From contig MNCI01011044.1 in assembly GCA_015680685.1 (NCBI GenBank), forward strand, positions 157,354 to 221,353: a DNA stretch of 64,000 nucleotides, read 5' to 3'. The stretch comes from Gnetum montanum (taxonomy: Eukaryota; Streptophyta; Gnetopsida; Gnetales; Gnetaceae). Positions 45,132-58,409 of this stretch are shown in pieces (position 1 is the first letter of the stretch; each line of letters opens with the position of its first letter). The notes beneath the pieces were generated by a model that saw nothing but the letters and a program-made list of their open reading frames with translations, made no database searches and had not been told where the DNA came from. Made by a program: the position numbers and the translations under genes.

Positions 45132-47888
45132 CGGATTATTTCCGTACTACTAAATTGTGGTCCATTGTTGATGACAATTGTCATTAGAAGTGAAAATCTC
45201 ATTACAATGTTTTCTAGGATGAAGTGGTAGATTTTCTGAGACATCGTCTTCCTCAGGGGAATAGCTTCCACCCACTTAGTAAAATACTCAGTGGTGATGA
45301 TAATGAAGCTATGCCTTGCAGAGAACATAGGTGTGATAGGTCCTATGAGGTCTAGTGCCCATCATTTGAAAGGCCATGTAATTTGTGTTGGGTGCAGGTT
45401 CTTAGGTGAGACATGTATGATATTTGGGTATCTCTAGCACGTGTCACACATCTTGACTTTTGATAAGTAGTCATGCTCCATGTGGGTCCAATAGTATCCT
45501 AGGCATCTAATTTTCACAACCATAGCTCTAGGTGCTATGTTTCAGCCACATAGTCCCTCATGCACTTTATTAACTACCTTCTGCACCTGCTCCCCAACGA
45601 TGCATGCCAACAATCTCCCATCGTAAGAATGTCGGCACAAGGTGTCATTTCCCATGAGCGTATATTGCCAGGCATGCTTACGGATTTCATCTCTTTTAGT
45701 AGATTTCAATCCACTAGGGGTTCACCATGTTCTAGGTAGGCCTTAATGTTGGTGTACCACTCCTGGGTATCCGTAGCACTAATGGAGGCCATGCGTCCCG
45801 CTTGAGTGATAGGTTTAGTACATTCAATAATCAAAGTTGGTAAGCTTGCAAACGAGTGTGGTGGAATGTTTAGTGCTAGGGTGGCTAAGGCATCTACCAT
45901 AGTGTTCTTGTTATTTGGCATGTGTTGCAAATTTTTGGTTGCAAATTTCTTAAGCAGGCTCTTTGCTAGGTCACAATAGGATTGTAGGTGCATAGCTTTG
46001 CAACAGCAGACCTCGGTAATTTGATTTACAACTAGTTGTTAGTCTCTCTAGATTGCCAAGTATAGTATGCATAATGTTTGTGTAGTTGAGAGGCCTCTAA
46101 GTAGCCCCTCATACTCTGCCATGTTCTTGGTGTAGGGGAACATGAAATGATAAGCAAACGAGTGCATTTCCCAATAGGGGAATGTGATGAAGGTAGCTGC
46201 GCTACCTCCTCGCATGGTTGAAGTGCTATCGAAGTGTAAAGTGGTTTTGAGATGCAATGGGATAATGTTGATAGTGCCAGCATGCTTGCTTGGGAATTCA
46301 TGATCTATGGTTGCTTGGTTGTCGAGGGGCGAGGTTGTAAGTTCGGTTGCTATGGCTTGATCTTTTGTCGATGACTGGCTCACATAGTGTAAGTCGAACT
46401 CCACAGTTATTACTTTCCATTGAGCTATCTGGCTACTTTCATATTGGTTGTTAGTGATAGTCCAAAGTATGCTAATTTTGCAAATGATGTTAGTTGTAGC
46501 ATGAAATAGGTAGTGCCTCCACATTTTTAACGCAAACACTAAAGCAAGGAAATTTCTCTCCACTTTGTTGGATTTAGCCTCATGCACTATTAGTGCATGA
46601 CTTAAATAATACACTGGTATCTCAGATCCATCGTCTTGTTTCTGACATAACAATGCTGTGATGGATTTGTCGGAGGTGGCGAGGTAGATGAAGAAGGGTT
46701 TATCCCTCTATGGTGGATGCATAGTTGGGAGATGTGAAATCTCCTTCTTCAAGTCATCGAAGGCTTGTTGACAGTATGTTGTCCACTCAAAGTTAATTCC
46801 CTTCTTTAGAAGATGTTGCATGGGGTGTAACTTGTTAGTCTACTTCACTCTATACCTTTATATGAAGTGCACCCTACCTTGCAAACCATGCAACTCCTTA
46901 AGGATTTTTGGAGGTGCCAAGTTGATGATGGCATTAACCTTGTCAGGGTCCACCCATATTCTAGCCTCCAATACCACGAATCCTAACATGCATCTAGTTT
47001 TCACCCCGACGATGCACTTCTTAGGATTGAGGTGTAGGTTGTGCATTTGACAACACTTGAGGACTACGCATAGATTGCATGGGTCATCAAATACCTCCTT
47101 GAACTTGACTACTATATCATCCACATAATCATTTATTGTTTCTAGGATGTAATCGCTGAAGATGTAGTTCATGGCCTACTGGTAGGTTGCTTCAACATTC
47201 TTGAGCCTGAAAGACATCATGTTGTAACAAAAGGTATTCCATGGGGTCATGAAGGTTGTCATTAGCTAGTGCTCTGGGTAATGCTGGTTGTACCCGAAGA
47301 AACCATTCATGAAGGATAATAGAGCATGACCAGCCATGCTGTCGATGAGTTAACCGATACTCAGAAGTAGGAAATCATCCTTGATTGTTTCCTTGTTCAG
47401 GTCCCAGAATTTTATACAGATCTGTATTCCTCATATTTTCTTCAAAACTATGATGATGTAGGACACCCATTTTGAATAATGAACTACGTAGATGAAACTA
47501 GCTTTGTATAGCTTAGTGATTTCATCCCTTATGGCTAATGCAATTTTCGATTTATCTTTGCGAACTTTCTACTTGACTACCTTCATGCGTAGCTCTAGGA
47601 CAATGTTGTGCTATATCAGCCATGGATCTATACCTAGCATGTCACCATATGACCGTGCAAAGATGTTGATGTTGTCTTGCAAAATCTTGACTACATTTTC
47701 ATGCATTTGCGAATCTAGGAGGAAGCTAAGTTTTATCGTTCTTACCTCCCTCTTGGATGTGGTCATAGGCATCTTGACGAGAGGATCCTCAGTTACATCC
47801 TTAGCTTCTAAGTCTAAGGTTTGGACTAGATGCTTAGGGTAGTCTACGGATTCTTCTAAAGATGCTATGCTACTAGCTGTGGTTGACC
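45132..47888 (-). pseudogene. pol: R6 pol remnant (RT to mid-integrase)
   Basis: Minus-strand pol starting at the equivalent of R5 42851 (ATG lost to ACA) and running to mid-integrase. RT motifs ALLSFMNGFFGYNQ and YVDDIVVK (about 47130). RNase H at about 46400-46750. Archaeal RNase H at about 45890-46250, with LHFDSTSTMRGGSAA and NMAEYEGLLRGL. Integrase up to NNGPQFSSTEIIR, then lost at 45132. Several stops, including within the RT block. Sequence is closest to R2 and R5 pol. The upstream part of R6 is displaced beyond R7 and lies outside the window. Confidence 0.9.
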
Positions 47889-47930
47889 CCTAGTAAATCA
47901 GGTTAGGTTTCAATTGTTTTATGAGCTTGT

Positions 47931-49387
47931 TGTACTGTCTGAAATCATCGATGCAAGGCTGGAATGAAATGAACACTAAGAGATCTATAGATAAACATAG
48001 AAGACACTACCTTCGCTTGAGGGCATCCTGAAACTGACAAAGGTAGAGTACCTTGGGTGGTCTGCATGTGGATCAGACAAGGATTTCCCCAAACATATGT
48101 CAATGTGCAATTTGTTGGGTTATGTATAAACAACATAATAAACATGCAAGAATATAAATGTGTAAGATGTAAATAGGAATGAATGAAAACTATAATCAGA
48201 AACAAAACAACTTTATTGCAAAATGGAGATTACAATGCATTGGTCTGAACACAGTTGTGGATCTGACACAAGGTGCACATAGAACCCTAGTGGTTGTGTA
48301 GGGATGATGGTATGCTAGTTTGCACTCTAGGAATAGTGTGAAGGCTGTATGATCTACGTGCAGGGTCAAAGTCCAGTGTATAGTTTGTGTCTTCTACTTT
48401 GTCCAAATTGCCTTGCTTGATCTAGTGAAAAATTGGGGTTTTTGTAGGTTTTAGGGCATGGAACTCAGATCTGGAGTGGTAAGAGTGGTCATTGGTGAGA
48501 AAATTTTGGGTTGGGTGACATGTGGCTATGTTGCCCAAGTGCAAAGAATATTATAATTGTATAGCATGTTGCATTCTAATGTGTACACGTTGGGCATGTG
48601 GACCCAGCGTACAGACTTGACCAACACAAAAGAATTGAATTTTATAAACAAATGCTACAGAAAATCTTGAACTTGGCCTTTGGATTTGAACTCTAGTGTC
48701 ATGAGAATGGCACATATTGATTTTCAACTTATTTGGGCCTGATCTGACATGAGTTTTGGAAATCTTTGAATGGTGTATGCTATGCTACACGCTAGGCATG
48801 CAGAGTATGTAGGCTCAGCATATAGGTAGATAAATGCACCATTTCAAGGCAAAAACTTATTTCTCACGTGTTTGAAATGATTCCCAATGGTTTCCCTACC
48901 TTTGGGAGTCGTTTGTAGATTGAGATTATGTTCTGGGATGCTTGTTCTGAGAGGTCCTCGATGATGCACCCTGGGCATGTACACTGGGCATGCAAGAATG
49001 AAAACCCATAATTTGGAGCTCAAAATTTGATTTTCAGGTGCTTGAGAGCTATTGGGAATCTTGGTGAATGTTCTGGGGTAATTCTGGCATGTTTTGGTTC
49101 ATTTCTGGGGCCCAGAAGTTGGTGCACGTTGGCCTATATGTTGGGTGTACACATTGGGCTCCACAAAGTATACTTAGTCAAAACTAAGTGTTTTGTGTTT
49201 GAAACCTACACTTTTTATTGCCAGATGTTGATGTAATCTCCAATGGATCTCAGGGGGCTTTTACTTGCTCGATTTGACTCCATTTGAAGATATTTTTTAG
49301 GCTTCCAAGCTTGGTCATGCTAAGGACCAACATAACTTAGCTCGATTTCTATCTACCAGTGTTAGCCAAAAAAATTTTGGTGTTTCA
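47931..49387 (-). repeat. R7 3' LTR inserted into R6
   Basis: On the minus strand it begins TGAAACACC at 49387, directly after a polypurine tract, and ends ACAGTACA at 47931. R6 sequence resumes immediately (ACAAGCTC..., aligned to R5 42803 and following). Length 1,457 bp. The 5 bp CTTGT at 47926-47930 is the expected target-site copy; its partner would be beyond 64000. Contains TTGGGCATGT/CCCAGCGTACA-type words (48590-49170). Confidence 0.75.
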
Positions 49388-49405
49388 TTGATCCCTCTTT
49401 GTTGA
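49388..49405 (-). other. R7 polypurine tract
   Basis: Reads CAACAAAGAGGGATCAA on the minus strand just before TGAAACACC, as in R3 and R4. Confidence 0.75.
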
Positions 49406-50040
49406 CACTTGGAGGAATTGAATCGATAGGGGTCGACAAAGAAGTACAAAACACCACAAGAAAACTGGTAGCAAGCATTATGCTTTGGCATTTGGCTAGA
49501 TGTTATCGCACTATTTTCAAAGTACATGGGTAGGGAGGATGTTTGTAACTATGGGATTCGGAATTGATCAAGGGATTGTGTTAATGTTGGAGAGGAGTTA
49601 TTCGTTGGTGCTAACGACTCATGTTGGTTCTTGTCAGTAGCTAGTATTTGGCGGATTTGGAACCACAACATGAGGTGTGCGTCCTTTGGAGGAACAAGGC
49701 TCTCATATTCAGGTTTAAGAGAACTTTTTATCATAGCCAAAGCCACATGATGAGGTGATACATTATTTGGAGAAATAGGACCCTTGTGGAGTGTCAAAGG
49801 GAACCCATTGTTTGACAACCAAAGCCATGCAGTGAGGTGAAACACGATGGTTTGAGACATGAGTACTTCTTTCCAAGAAAACTGCCTTCTTGCCCGGGGC
49901 TTGTATGGGAAATGCCAAGGGGCTTGTGGTTCATTTTGTTCTTTGATCTTTGATCTTTTCTCTCTCTCTCTTTCTTTTTGTCTTTTATCTTTTTTTTGAC
50001 AGAGCTTTCTTTCAATTTTGTACTCATGCTCATATGACAT
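49406..50040. other. R7 3' UTR between tandem array and LTR, no gene
   Basis: No conserved coding sequence. A CT-rich run at 49950-50000 makes low-complexity Lys/Arg/Glu open frames on the minus strand. Confidence 0.5.
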
Positions 50041-52624
50041 GTTATGTATTGCAACTGCTTAATAGTGTTTCAGTGTGCAATAATGTGTTTAGAGTTTTAG
50101 GATGTACTGGTGTGTTTGGGAACTATAGCAAGGTAGGAAAGGGAACGAGAGTGTTGGGGAAATGGAGAATGTATCAGGAACTGGGAAGGTACTTTTTAAC
50201 AGATTGATTAACCTCGTTGTGTGCATCAGAAACAATGTGGCACCTTGTCACCGTGATGAAGTGTATCCATGTACGAGCACCACTGGGTGTCATTCTGAAA
50301 ACACAACTCCAAGAAGACAAGAAAATGAATTGGTGAACACTTTAGACATGAATGTGATCGACGGAAATGGAGGCACCTTGTGAAACTTAAGGTAAACCAA
50401 ATGAGCAGCAATAGTATTGTCAGAGCTAATGTGATGATTGACATAGCAGGCATGGATGAAGAAATATCTTCAAGTGCAGTAGCTGATGAAAGTGTCTGAG
50501 ATGACCTTGCTAGTTTATATTCTTAGTGGACTATCATGGATTAGTTTTATGTCATAACCTGTTGGACATTGCTAGCATATCATCATAGCGGATGGTGCGA
50601 TGCTAATTTATAGTCATGGCGGACTATGAAGAGAAAAGGTAGTTTTAGTCTTAGTGGACTCCAATGAATGAGTGTGATAGTTTAATGTTATGTATTGCAA
50701 CTGCTTAATAGTGTTTCAGTGTGCAATAATGTGTTTAGAGTTTTAGGATGTACTGGTGTGTTTGGGAACTATAGCAAGGTAGGAAAGGGAACGAGAGTGT
50801 TGGGGAAATGGAGAATGTATCAGGAACTGGGAAGGTACTTTTTAACAGATTGATTAACCTAGTTGTGTGCATCAGAAAAAATGTGGCACCTTGTCACCGT
50901 AATGAAGTATATCCATGTACGAGCACCACTGGGTGTCATTCTGCAAACACAACTCCAAGAAGACAAGAAAATGAATTGGTGAACACTTTAGACATGAATG
51001 TGATCGACGGAAATGGAGGCACCTTGTGAAACTTAAGGTAAACCAAATGAGCAGCAATAGTATTGTCAGAGCTAATGTGATGATTGACATAGCAGGCATG
51101 GATGAAGAAATATCTTCAAGTGCAGTAGCTGATGAAAGTGTCTGAGATGACCTTGCTAGTTTATATTCTTAGTGGACTATCATGGATTAGTTTTATGTCA
51201 TAACCTGTTGGACATTGCTAGCATATCATCATAGCGGATGGTGCGATGCTAATTTATAGTCATGGCGGACTATGAAGAGAAAAGGTAGTTTTAGTCTTAG
51301 TGGACTCCAATGAATGAGTGTGATAGTTTAATGTTATGTATTGCAACTGCTTAATAGTGTTTCAGTGTGCAATAATGTGTTTAGAGTTTTAGGATGTACT
51401 GGTGTGTTTGGGAACTATAGCAAGGTAGGAAAGGGAACGAGAGTGTTGGGGAAATGGAGAATGTATCAGGAACTGGGAAGGTACTTTTTAACAGATTGAT
51501 TAACCTAGTTGTGTGCATCAGAAAAAATGTGGCACCTTGTCACCGTAATGAAGTATATCCATGTACGAGCACCACTGGGTGTCATTCTGCAAACACAACT
51601 CCAAGAAGACAAGAAAATGAATTGGTGAACACTTTAGACATGAATGTGATCGACGGAAATGGAGGCACCTTGTGAAACTTAAGGTAAACCAAATGAGCAG
51701 CAATAGTATTGTCAGAGCTAATGTGATGATTGACATAGCAGGCATGGATGAAGAAATATCTTCAAGTGCAGTAGCTGATGAAAGTGTCTGAGATGACCTT
51801 GCTAGTTTATATTCTTAGTGGACTATCATGGATTAGTTTTATGTCATAACCTGTTGGACATTGCTAGCATATCATCATAGCGGATGGTGCGATGCTAATT
51901 TATAGTCATGGCGGACTATGAAGAGAAAAGGTAGTTTTAGTCTTAGTGGACTCCAATGAATGAGTGTGATAGTTTAATGTTATGTATTGCAACTGCTTAA
52001 TAGTGTTTCAGTGTGCAATAATGTGTTTAGAGTTTTAGGATGTACTGGTGTGTTTGGGAACTATAGCAAGGTAGGAAAGGGAACGAGAGTGTTGGGGAAA
52101 TGGAGAATGTATCAGGAACTGGGAAGGTACTTTTTAACAGATTGATTAACCTAGTTGTGTGCATCAGAAAAAATGTGGCACCTTGTCACCGTAATGAAGT
52201 ATATCCATGTACGAGCACCACTGGGTGTCATTCTGCAAACACAACTCCAAGAAGACAAGAAAATGAATTGGTGAACACTTTAGACATGAATGTGATCGAC
52301 GGAAATGGAGGCACCTTGTGAAACTTAAGGTAAACCAAATGAGCAGCAATAGTATTGTCAGAGCTAATGTGATGATTGACATAGCAGGCATGGATGAAGA
52401 AATATCTTCAAGTGCAGCAGCTGATGAAAGTGTCTGAGATGACCTTGCTAGTTTATAGTCTTAGTGGACTATCGTGGATTAGTTTTATGTCATAACCCGT
52501 TGGACATTGCTAGCATATCATCATAGCGGATGGTGCGATGCTAATTTATAGTCATGGCGGACTATGAAGAGAAAAGGTAGTTTTAGTCTTAGTGGACTCC
52601 AATGAATGAGTGTGATAGTTTAAT
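50041..52624. repeat. Tandem array, four units of 646 bp
   Basis: Units start at 50041, 50687, 51333 and 51979 with GTTATGTATTGCAACTGC. Units 2 and 3 look identical, unit 1 differs at a few positions (near 50230), and unit 4 has a few changes near 52420-52500. Each unit ends in degenerate short units such as CTTAGTGGACTATCATGG and CATGGCGGACTATGAAG, the R7 version of the spacer repeat. It lies in the 3' UTR of R7. The 73- and 75-codon frames repeated in it are a by-product of unit periodicity and have no known domain. Confidence 0.93.
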
Positions 52625-52809
52625 GTCATGTTGGATAGAGCTCTATGATATCAGTTTTCCATCATGATGCCAAGATGAATCTGTGGTATCAGTTTACCGT
52701 CATGATGCCAGGATGAATCTATGGTATTTGTTTACTATCATGATGCCAGGATGAATCTGTGATATTAGTTTACCATCATGTTGCAAGGATGAATCTGTAC
52801 CTGTGATGT
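52625..52809. repeat. Short repeats after R7 pol ('catgatgccaggatgaatctg')
   Basis: Four units of about 40 bp (52640-52800), each with TCATGATGCCAGGATGAATC and GTTTACCATCATG. Read on the minus strand these contain ATGGTAAAC, the R7 counterpart of the TTAAACTAG repeat. Confidence 0.8.
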
Positions 52810-55800
52810 CTACACATGAAATGTCTTAAGGTATAAATGGTTCATCGGATGAGCAAGCTCATTATCATTTATATTAGCTAGCTTAAATGCTCCATTATCG
52901 TATGCTTTGGTGACCAAGTAAGGCCCTTCCCAATTGGCTGAGAACTTATCTGTGTGTTCACAAACTGCTTTAAGTAAAATGTCACCTTCTTTGTTGGGAA
53001 TTTGTGAATGTCATGTTGATATGGCACAGTCGTTGTTGTTTCTGGTACCACTAATTTTGATCAAGCATTTGTGTGCATTCTTCTTCCACCGAGTTGAGGT
53101 CAACAATGCGTAAGGCATTATTTTGACCTTCGTTAAGGAGTCCAGAGAGTGTGATCCTTAAGGATGGTACCTACACTTCCAAAGGTAAACTGGCTTCTGA
53201 TCCATAAATGAGACTATATGGTGTTTTACCTGTGGATGTCTAATGCGTAGTCTAGTAGGCCCATAACGCATATACTAGCTTCTTGTGCCATCTTTTCTTA
53301 CTTTGAGTAAGAATCTTCTTGAGTAATGAGATGAAAATTTTGTTCATGGCTTCTAATTTTCCATTTCTTTGAGGTTAGTAAGGTAATGAGAATGAATGTC
53401 TAATGCCTAGGCTCTCATAGAATTTTTTTATTTCAACACTGCTAAATTGTGGCCCATTGTCAGTGACGATAGTCATTGGGATGCTAAAATTGGTCACAAT
53501 ATTTTCTAAGATGAAGCAACATATTTTTTTATGTGATTTTTCTAAGGGGAATAGCTTCTACCCATTTCGTAAAGTATTCTGTTACAGTTATGATAAAGCC
53601 ATGTCCCGCAGAAGATGGGGGAGTTATTCGTCCTATAATGTCTAACCCCCATTTCTAGAAAGGCCATGTAGTTTGAGTCATATGCAATTCATTAGGTGGA
53701 ACATGTATAAAATTACTATGCTTTTGACACATGTTCATGTCTTGATCTTGGAGAAACAATCGTACTCCATATGTGGCCAATAATAGCCTAAACGTCTGAG
53801 TTTTGTTGCCATCACTTTAGGCGCTATGTGGCCTCTGCATATTCCTTCATGAACCTATTCCACGATGTTTTGGGCATTGATACTACTAACGCATGTTAAT
53901 AAAATGCCTTCATAGGATCTATGACATAGTGTATCTCCTACTAGTGTATATTTTCTAGAACATTTTCACACTTCATCCTTCTGAGCATTCATCAAGTATT
54001 AAGGTGGTTCACCATGTAGAAGATACTCTTTGATGTCATCGTACTAAAGGATTCCATGGGAAGTCCATGGGAACATACGGCGTGTGTCATGCTAACGGAT
54101 GCCATGGAAAGTCCATGAAGAGTATCAGTTATGGGCTTCTCATAGCTTGCGATGGAACTGGGCAATGCATAAAACATATCAGGTGAGATATTTAGAGCTA
54201 ACATGGCTAGCGCATCTACAATGGTGTTGTCATTTCTAGGCACATGTTGTAGTTCTATATTTATGAACTATTTCAACAAGTGTTTCATCAGGTCATAGTA
54301 GGATTGTAGATGAGATGCTTTGCATGCATAATCATCTTTGACTTGGATTATGATTAATTGTGAGTCACCCCTAACCATGAGACGTGTGATGTTTGAAGTT
54401 TGTGCTTCCATGAGGCCTCTAAGGAGACCTTCATACTCTGGTATGTTGTTGGTACAAGGGAAGTTAAATTGGTAAGTGAAGGGTTGGATCTCCCAGGAGG
54501 GATATGTGATAACAGCGGTAGCACTTCTACCTCAGGAGGTCGATGATCCATCAAAGTTTAATATTGCATCATAGTTATCAGGCACTATGTCGATTGTGTT
54601 TACATTTTCATCTAGAAACTCTAGATTAATGATTGCTTGATCTTGTATTGGTGATGTAGTCATCTGACTGACTATGGCTTAACCCTTGATGGATGATTGG
54701 GCTATGTAATACAAGTCAAACTCAACAATCATTGCCTTCGATTGAGCTATCTTGCTAGATTAATACATGTTTTTCGTGATCTCTCTAAGTACATTGTTTT
54801 TGCATATTATGTTTACTTGGTTTTCGAAGAGATAATGTCACCATTTCTTTAGAGAAATGATAAAGGCTAAACATGACCTCTCCACCTCGTTGTACTTCTT
54901 TTCATGGGCTACTAATGCGTGAATTAAATAGTAAATATGAACTTCGGGTCCGTCATCTCATTTTTGGCAAAGCATAGATATGATTGATGAATCTGATGTG
55001 GCAAGGTACATGTAGAACGGTTTATTGTTCTAAGGCAGATAAAATATCAGTAATTGAGTCAATGTCATTTTGATATTGTCAAAAGCTTCCTGGCATTATG
55101 GGGTCCATTGAAAATGCACATTCTTGTGTAGAAAATGGTTCATGGGTTTTAATTTGATGGTTAGTTTTTCTATAAAGAACCTAATGAACTGTAATCTACC
55201 TTGTAGGCCTCGAAGTTTAGTAAGGTTACTTGGAGGTTGCAAGTTTGTAATAGCCTTTACCTTATTAGGGTCTACCCGAATCCCTGCTTCTGAAACTATG
55301 AATCCTAGCATTTTGCCTGATTTGACCCCAAAGATTCACTTCTTTGGGTTTAGTCTAAGCTCATATTTTAGGTAACACTTAAGTACCAAGTCTAAGTCTT
55401 GTATGTGTTGCTCCTGTATCTTTGATTTAACCGCTATATCGTCTACATAATCATTGAGCGAGTGAAGAATGTAATCACTAAAGATGAAGGTCATCGCTTG
55501 TTGATATGTAGCACCAGCATTCTTTAAACCAAAGGGCATCATCGTATAAAAAAATGTTCCCCATGGTGGCATGAAGGTTGTCCTGAGTTGATGTTCTCGA
55601 TTAATCTATATCTAATTATATCCTAAGAAGCCATCCATAAAAGATAACAATGCATTCTTGGCAATTGAATCTACTAGTTGATCAATTCTAGGTAGAGGAA
55701 AGTCATCTTTTATAGTCCCTAAGTTGAGGTCCCGAAAGTCAATGCATAGGCGAATGCTTCCATTCTTCTTTGGGACAATGACCATGTTGGATACCTAGTT

Positions 55801-56196
55801 AGCATAGTCAACAACCTGAATGAAACCAGCTTGATAAAGTTTGGTGATTTCATTACAAACTTCCAACACTACCTCAGGCTTAACTTTACGTGCTTTCTGC
55901 TTCACTAGTCTTAACTTTGGATCGAGTATGATGTTATGCTAGACTATTCAAGGGTCTAGCATAGGCATGTCAGTATAAGACCAAGCGAATGCCTTCATAT
56001 TTCTTTTTAGCACTTTCGCTATGTCATCGGAGAGTTGTGGGTCTAGTAAAGTACTTAGTTTTAGCATCTTAATTTGGCCACTTGGCATAGTGATAGGGGT
56101 TTCAATTAATGGATCTTTGGTGATGTTATTAGCTTCAATATTGAACAATTTCGTCATGCTTTGAAAGTGTTCTATCATTTCCTCTATTGATTCCAC
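52810..56196 (-). pseudogene. pol: R7 pol: RT, RNase H, archaeal RNase H, integrase
   Basis: Starts MESIEEMIEHFQSMTKLFNI at 56196 and ends NHLYLKTFHV with TAG 52810-52812. Linker with KDPLIETPITMPSGQ. RT: VIVPKKN, LCIDFRDLN, LLSFMDGFLGYN, PWGTFFYTMMPFGLKNAGAT and YVDDIAVKSK at about 55440. RNase H at about 54700-55060. Archaeal RNase H at about 54200-54620 with NFDGSST and NNIPEYEGLLRGL. Integrase at about 53000-53850 (finger, HGFIITVTEYFTKW region, GPQFS near 53445). C-terminal GPYLVTKAYDNGAFKL. Many stops, several of them TAG or TGA where Gln, Trp or Arg is conserved. Non-functional. Confidence 0.92.
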
Positions 56197-57403
56197 AACG
56201 TTTTTGTAAGTTGACGTGCCTGAATCAATGGACTTTCTGATATTTCCCGTTGGATGGGTCCATGCAATCCATGCTTCCTATGGCTTGGCAGGAGCAATCC
56301 ATAGTAAGCATATTTTACGACACTGATTCAAATACATAAATATGCTTGATGTGTGTTAAAGTTAGTTTATGGTCACACAGTAGTTTAAGGCCATATTTGG
56401 CCAATCGTGGCAGTTTAGGGCCCTTCCGGGTCATATGCAGCAATTTAGGACCTTATCGAGCCGTATGCATTCATTTATGATTTCTAGTTGATTATACGAT
56501 TTGTAATCTTTATCAAGTGTGAAACTGCAAGACAAAGAGTATGTACCAAGGTGTTTAGTTTAATCAACAGGAGTCAATATAAGAGGGAAGGTCTTATGTA
56601 GGTAATGTTTAATCAATCGTTGGAGTAAAATTTCAATTTTATGTTGGAGTAAAAATACTCAAAGTGCCAATTTTCAACAAGGGTGAAAAGGGGCATGAAG
56701 GTTTATAAGAGTAACTTATCAAATGAGCAAGCTGCTTTTGTGACTACAGAGTAAGCCCAGTCTCACAACGTGAGCATGAGTCTAGTCTCACAGTGTGAGC
56801 ATGAGCCCAGTTTCGCAGCGTGAGCATGAACATAGTCTTGCAGCATGAGCATGAACACAGTCTTGCAGTGTGAGCATGAACCTAGTCTTGCAGTGTGAGT
56901 GTGATCCCAGTTTCATAGCGTGACAATGAGCCTAGGGTCATAGCATCAGTGTGAACCCAAGCAATTCAATGTAGCGAGGAGGCGAGGATCTGGTCATAGG
57001 GGGAGGGCAGATTCGATGAAATTAAGGTAGCTCTGGTAGAAAAGATCATTAGATGAGAGTAGCTAGCATGCATTCCCTAGAGAAACCCTCAGCATGCAGG
57101 GAGCTGAAACCCTAGTGTGAACACTCTATGATGCACAATGTGTAGCTACAAACCCCAACGTGAAATTACTTCACTGGGTATCAATTATCGAACCTATTTT
57201 CTTATGCGGCATTCTATGGTGTCGATTAATGAGATAGTCACTCTGGTTTTGTTTTTCATGATATCTTGTTCCGTTAATTATGTCATATGATCCTAATTCT
57301 AGTCTATTTATTCAGGTTCATTAGATTTTCGAGTCCTGGAGCTTTCAGCATGAACGCCTGGTAAGGGCTGCACAGCATGAACATCAAACAAGGGCATGAT
57401 GGG
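56197..57403. repeat. R7 spacer and ORF-A upstream region
   Basis: 56390-56470 holds units with AGTTTAAGGCCATATTTGGC and AGTTTAGGGCCCTTCCGGG. 56750-56960 holds about eight units of a 24-bp repeat, CCCAGTCTCACAGCGTGAGC type. No coding sequence. The CAGCGTGAGCATGA motif also appears just before exon 1 (57340-57385). I do not find a clear TATA box. Confidence 0.75.
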
Positions 57404-57692
57404 ATGGGCAAGGGAAAGTGGATGAGTGATCAAGGGAGGAGGGAGCTAGAATTAACCTTTTCCGAGAAGAGTGAGGTGATGCTTTAGTGCCTACCCAAGC
57501 CCATGACCACATCATGGTCTAGATCAATGCACCGGTAGACCCTGATCCTTCATCTAAAGTTATGTTTTCTTTTGTGTTTATGGTTTGGGTGTATCGAATT
57601 GGTGTGAGGTCTGTTTCAGCCATTGTTTCTCTTTTTTGGTGTATGGATAGCCCTATCTCTACCTGGGTACTATCTAGTCACATGCTTATTGT

Positions 57693-58269
57693 NNNNNNNN
57701 NNNNNNNNNNNNNNNNNNNNNNNNNNNNNNNNNNNNNNNNNNNNNNNNNNNNNNNNNNNNNNNNNNNNNNNNNNNNNNNNNNNNNNNNNNNNNNNNNNNN
57801 NNNNNNNNNNNNNNNNNNNNNNNNNNNNNNNNNNNNNNNNNNNNNNNNNNNNNNNNNNNNNNNNNNNNNNNNNNNNNNNNNNNNNNNNNNNNNNNNNNNN
57901 NNNNNNNNNNNNNNNNNNNNNNNNNNNNNNNNNNNNNNNNNNNNNNNNNNNNNNNNNNNNNNNNNNNNNNNNNNNNNNNNNNNNNNNNNNNNNNNNNNNN
58001 NNNNNNNNNNNNNNNNNNNNNNNNNNNNNNNNNNNNNNNNNNNNNNNNNNNNNNNNNNNNNNNNNNNNNNNNNNNNNNNNNNNNNNNNNNNNNNNNNNNN
58101 NNNNNNNNNNNNNNNNNNNNNNNNNNNNNNNNNNNNNNNNNNNNNNNNNNNNNNNNNNNNNNNNNNNNNNNNNNNNNNNNNNNNNNNNNNNNNNNNNNNN
58201 NNNNNNNNNNNNNNNNNNNNNNNNNNNNNNNNNNNNNNNNNNNNNNNNNNNNNNNNNNNNNNNNNNNNN
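57693..58269. other. Assembly gap (577 N) in ORF-A intron 1
   Basis: N run inside intron 1. The sequence right after it (58270-58345) has CACACCCAACGTGAAGGATC-type short repeats, which probably caused the gap. Confidence 0.99.
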
Positions 58270-58409
58270 TGCACACGAACCTACACACCCAACGTGAAGG
58301 ATCTGCACACCCATTGTGCAGGATTTGCACACCCAGCGTGAAGCTTGAGTGCTTTCCCTTTTCCTATTTTATGTGTAGCCTACTTATCCTTAATCTTGAA
58401 TATGTGCAG

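Noticed and set aside
49549-50054. Minus-strand frames rich in Lys, Arg and Glu
   Set aside because: Generated by a CT-rich low-complexity run; no conserved counterpart in the other elements.
50162-52321. 73-codon plus-strand and 75-codon minus-strand frames repeated four times
   Set aside because: They repeat because the 646-bp unit repeats. There is no domain and both strands are open in the same place, so I treat them as chance frames in repeat DNA.
50041-52624. Possible CRISPR-like array
   Set aside because: Units are 646 bp and contiguous with no short repeat/spacer alternation, in a plant retroelement 3' UTR.
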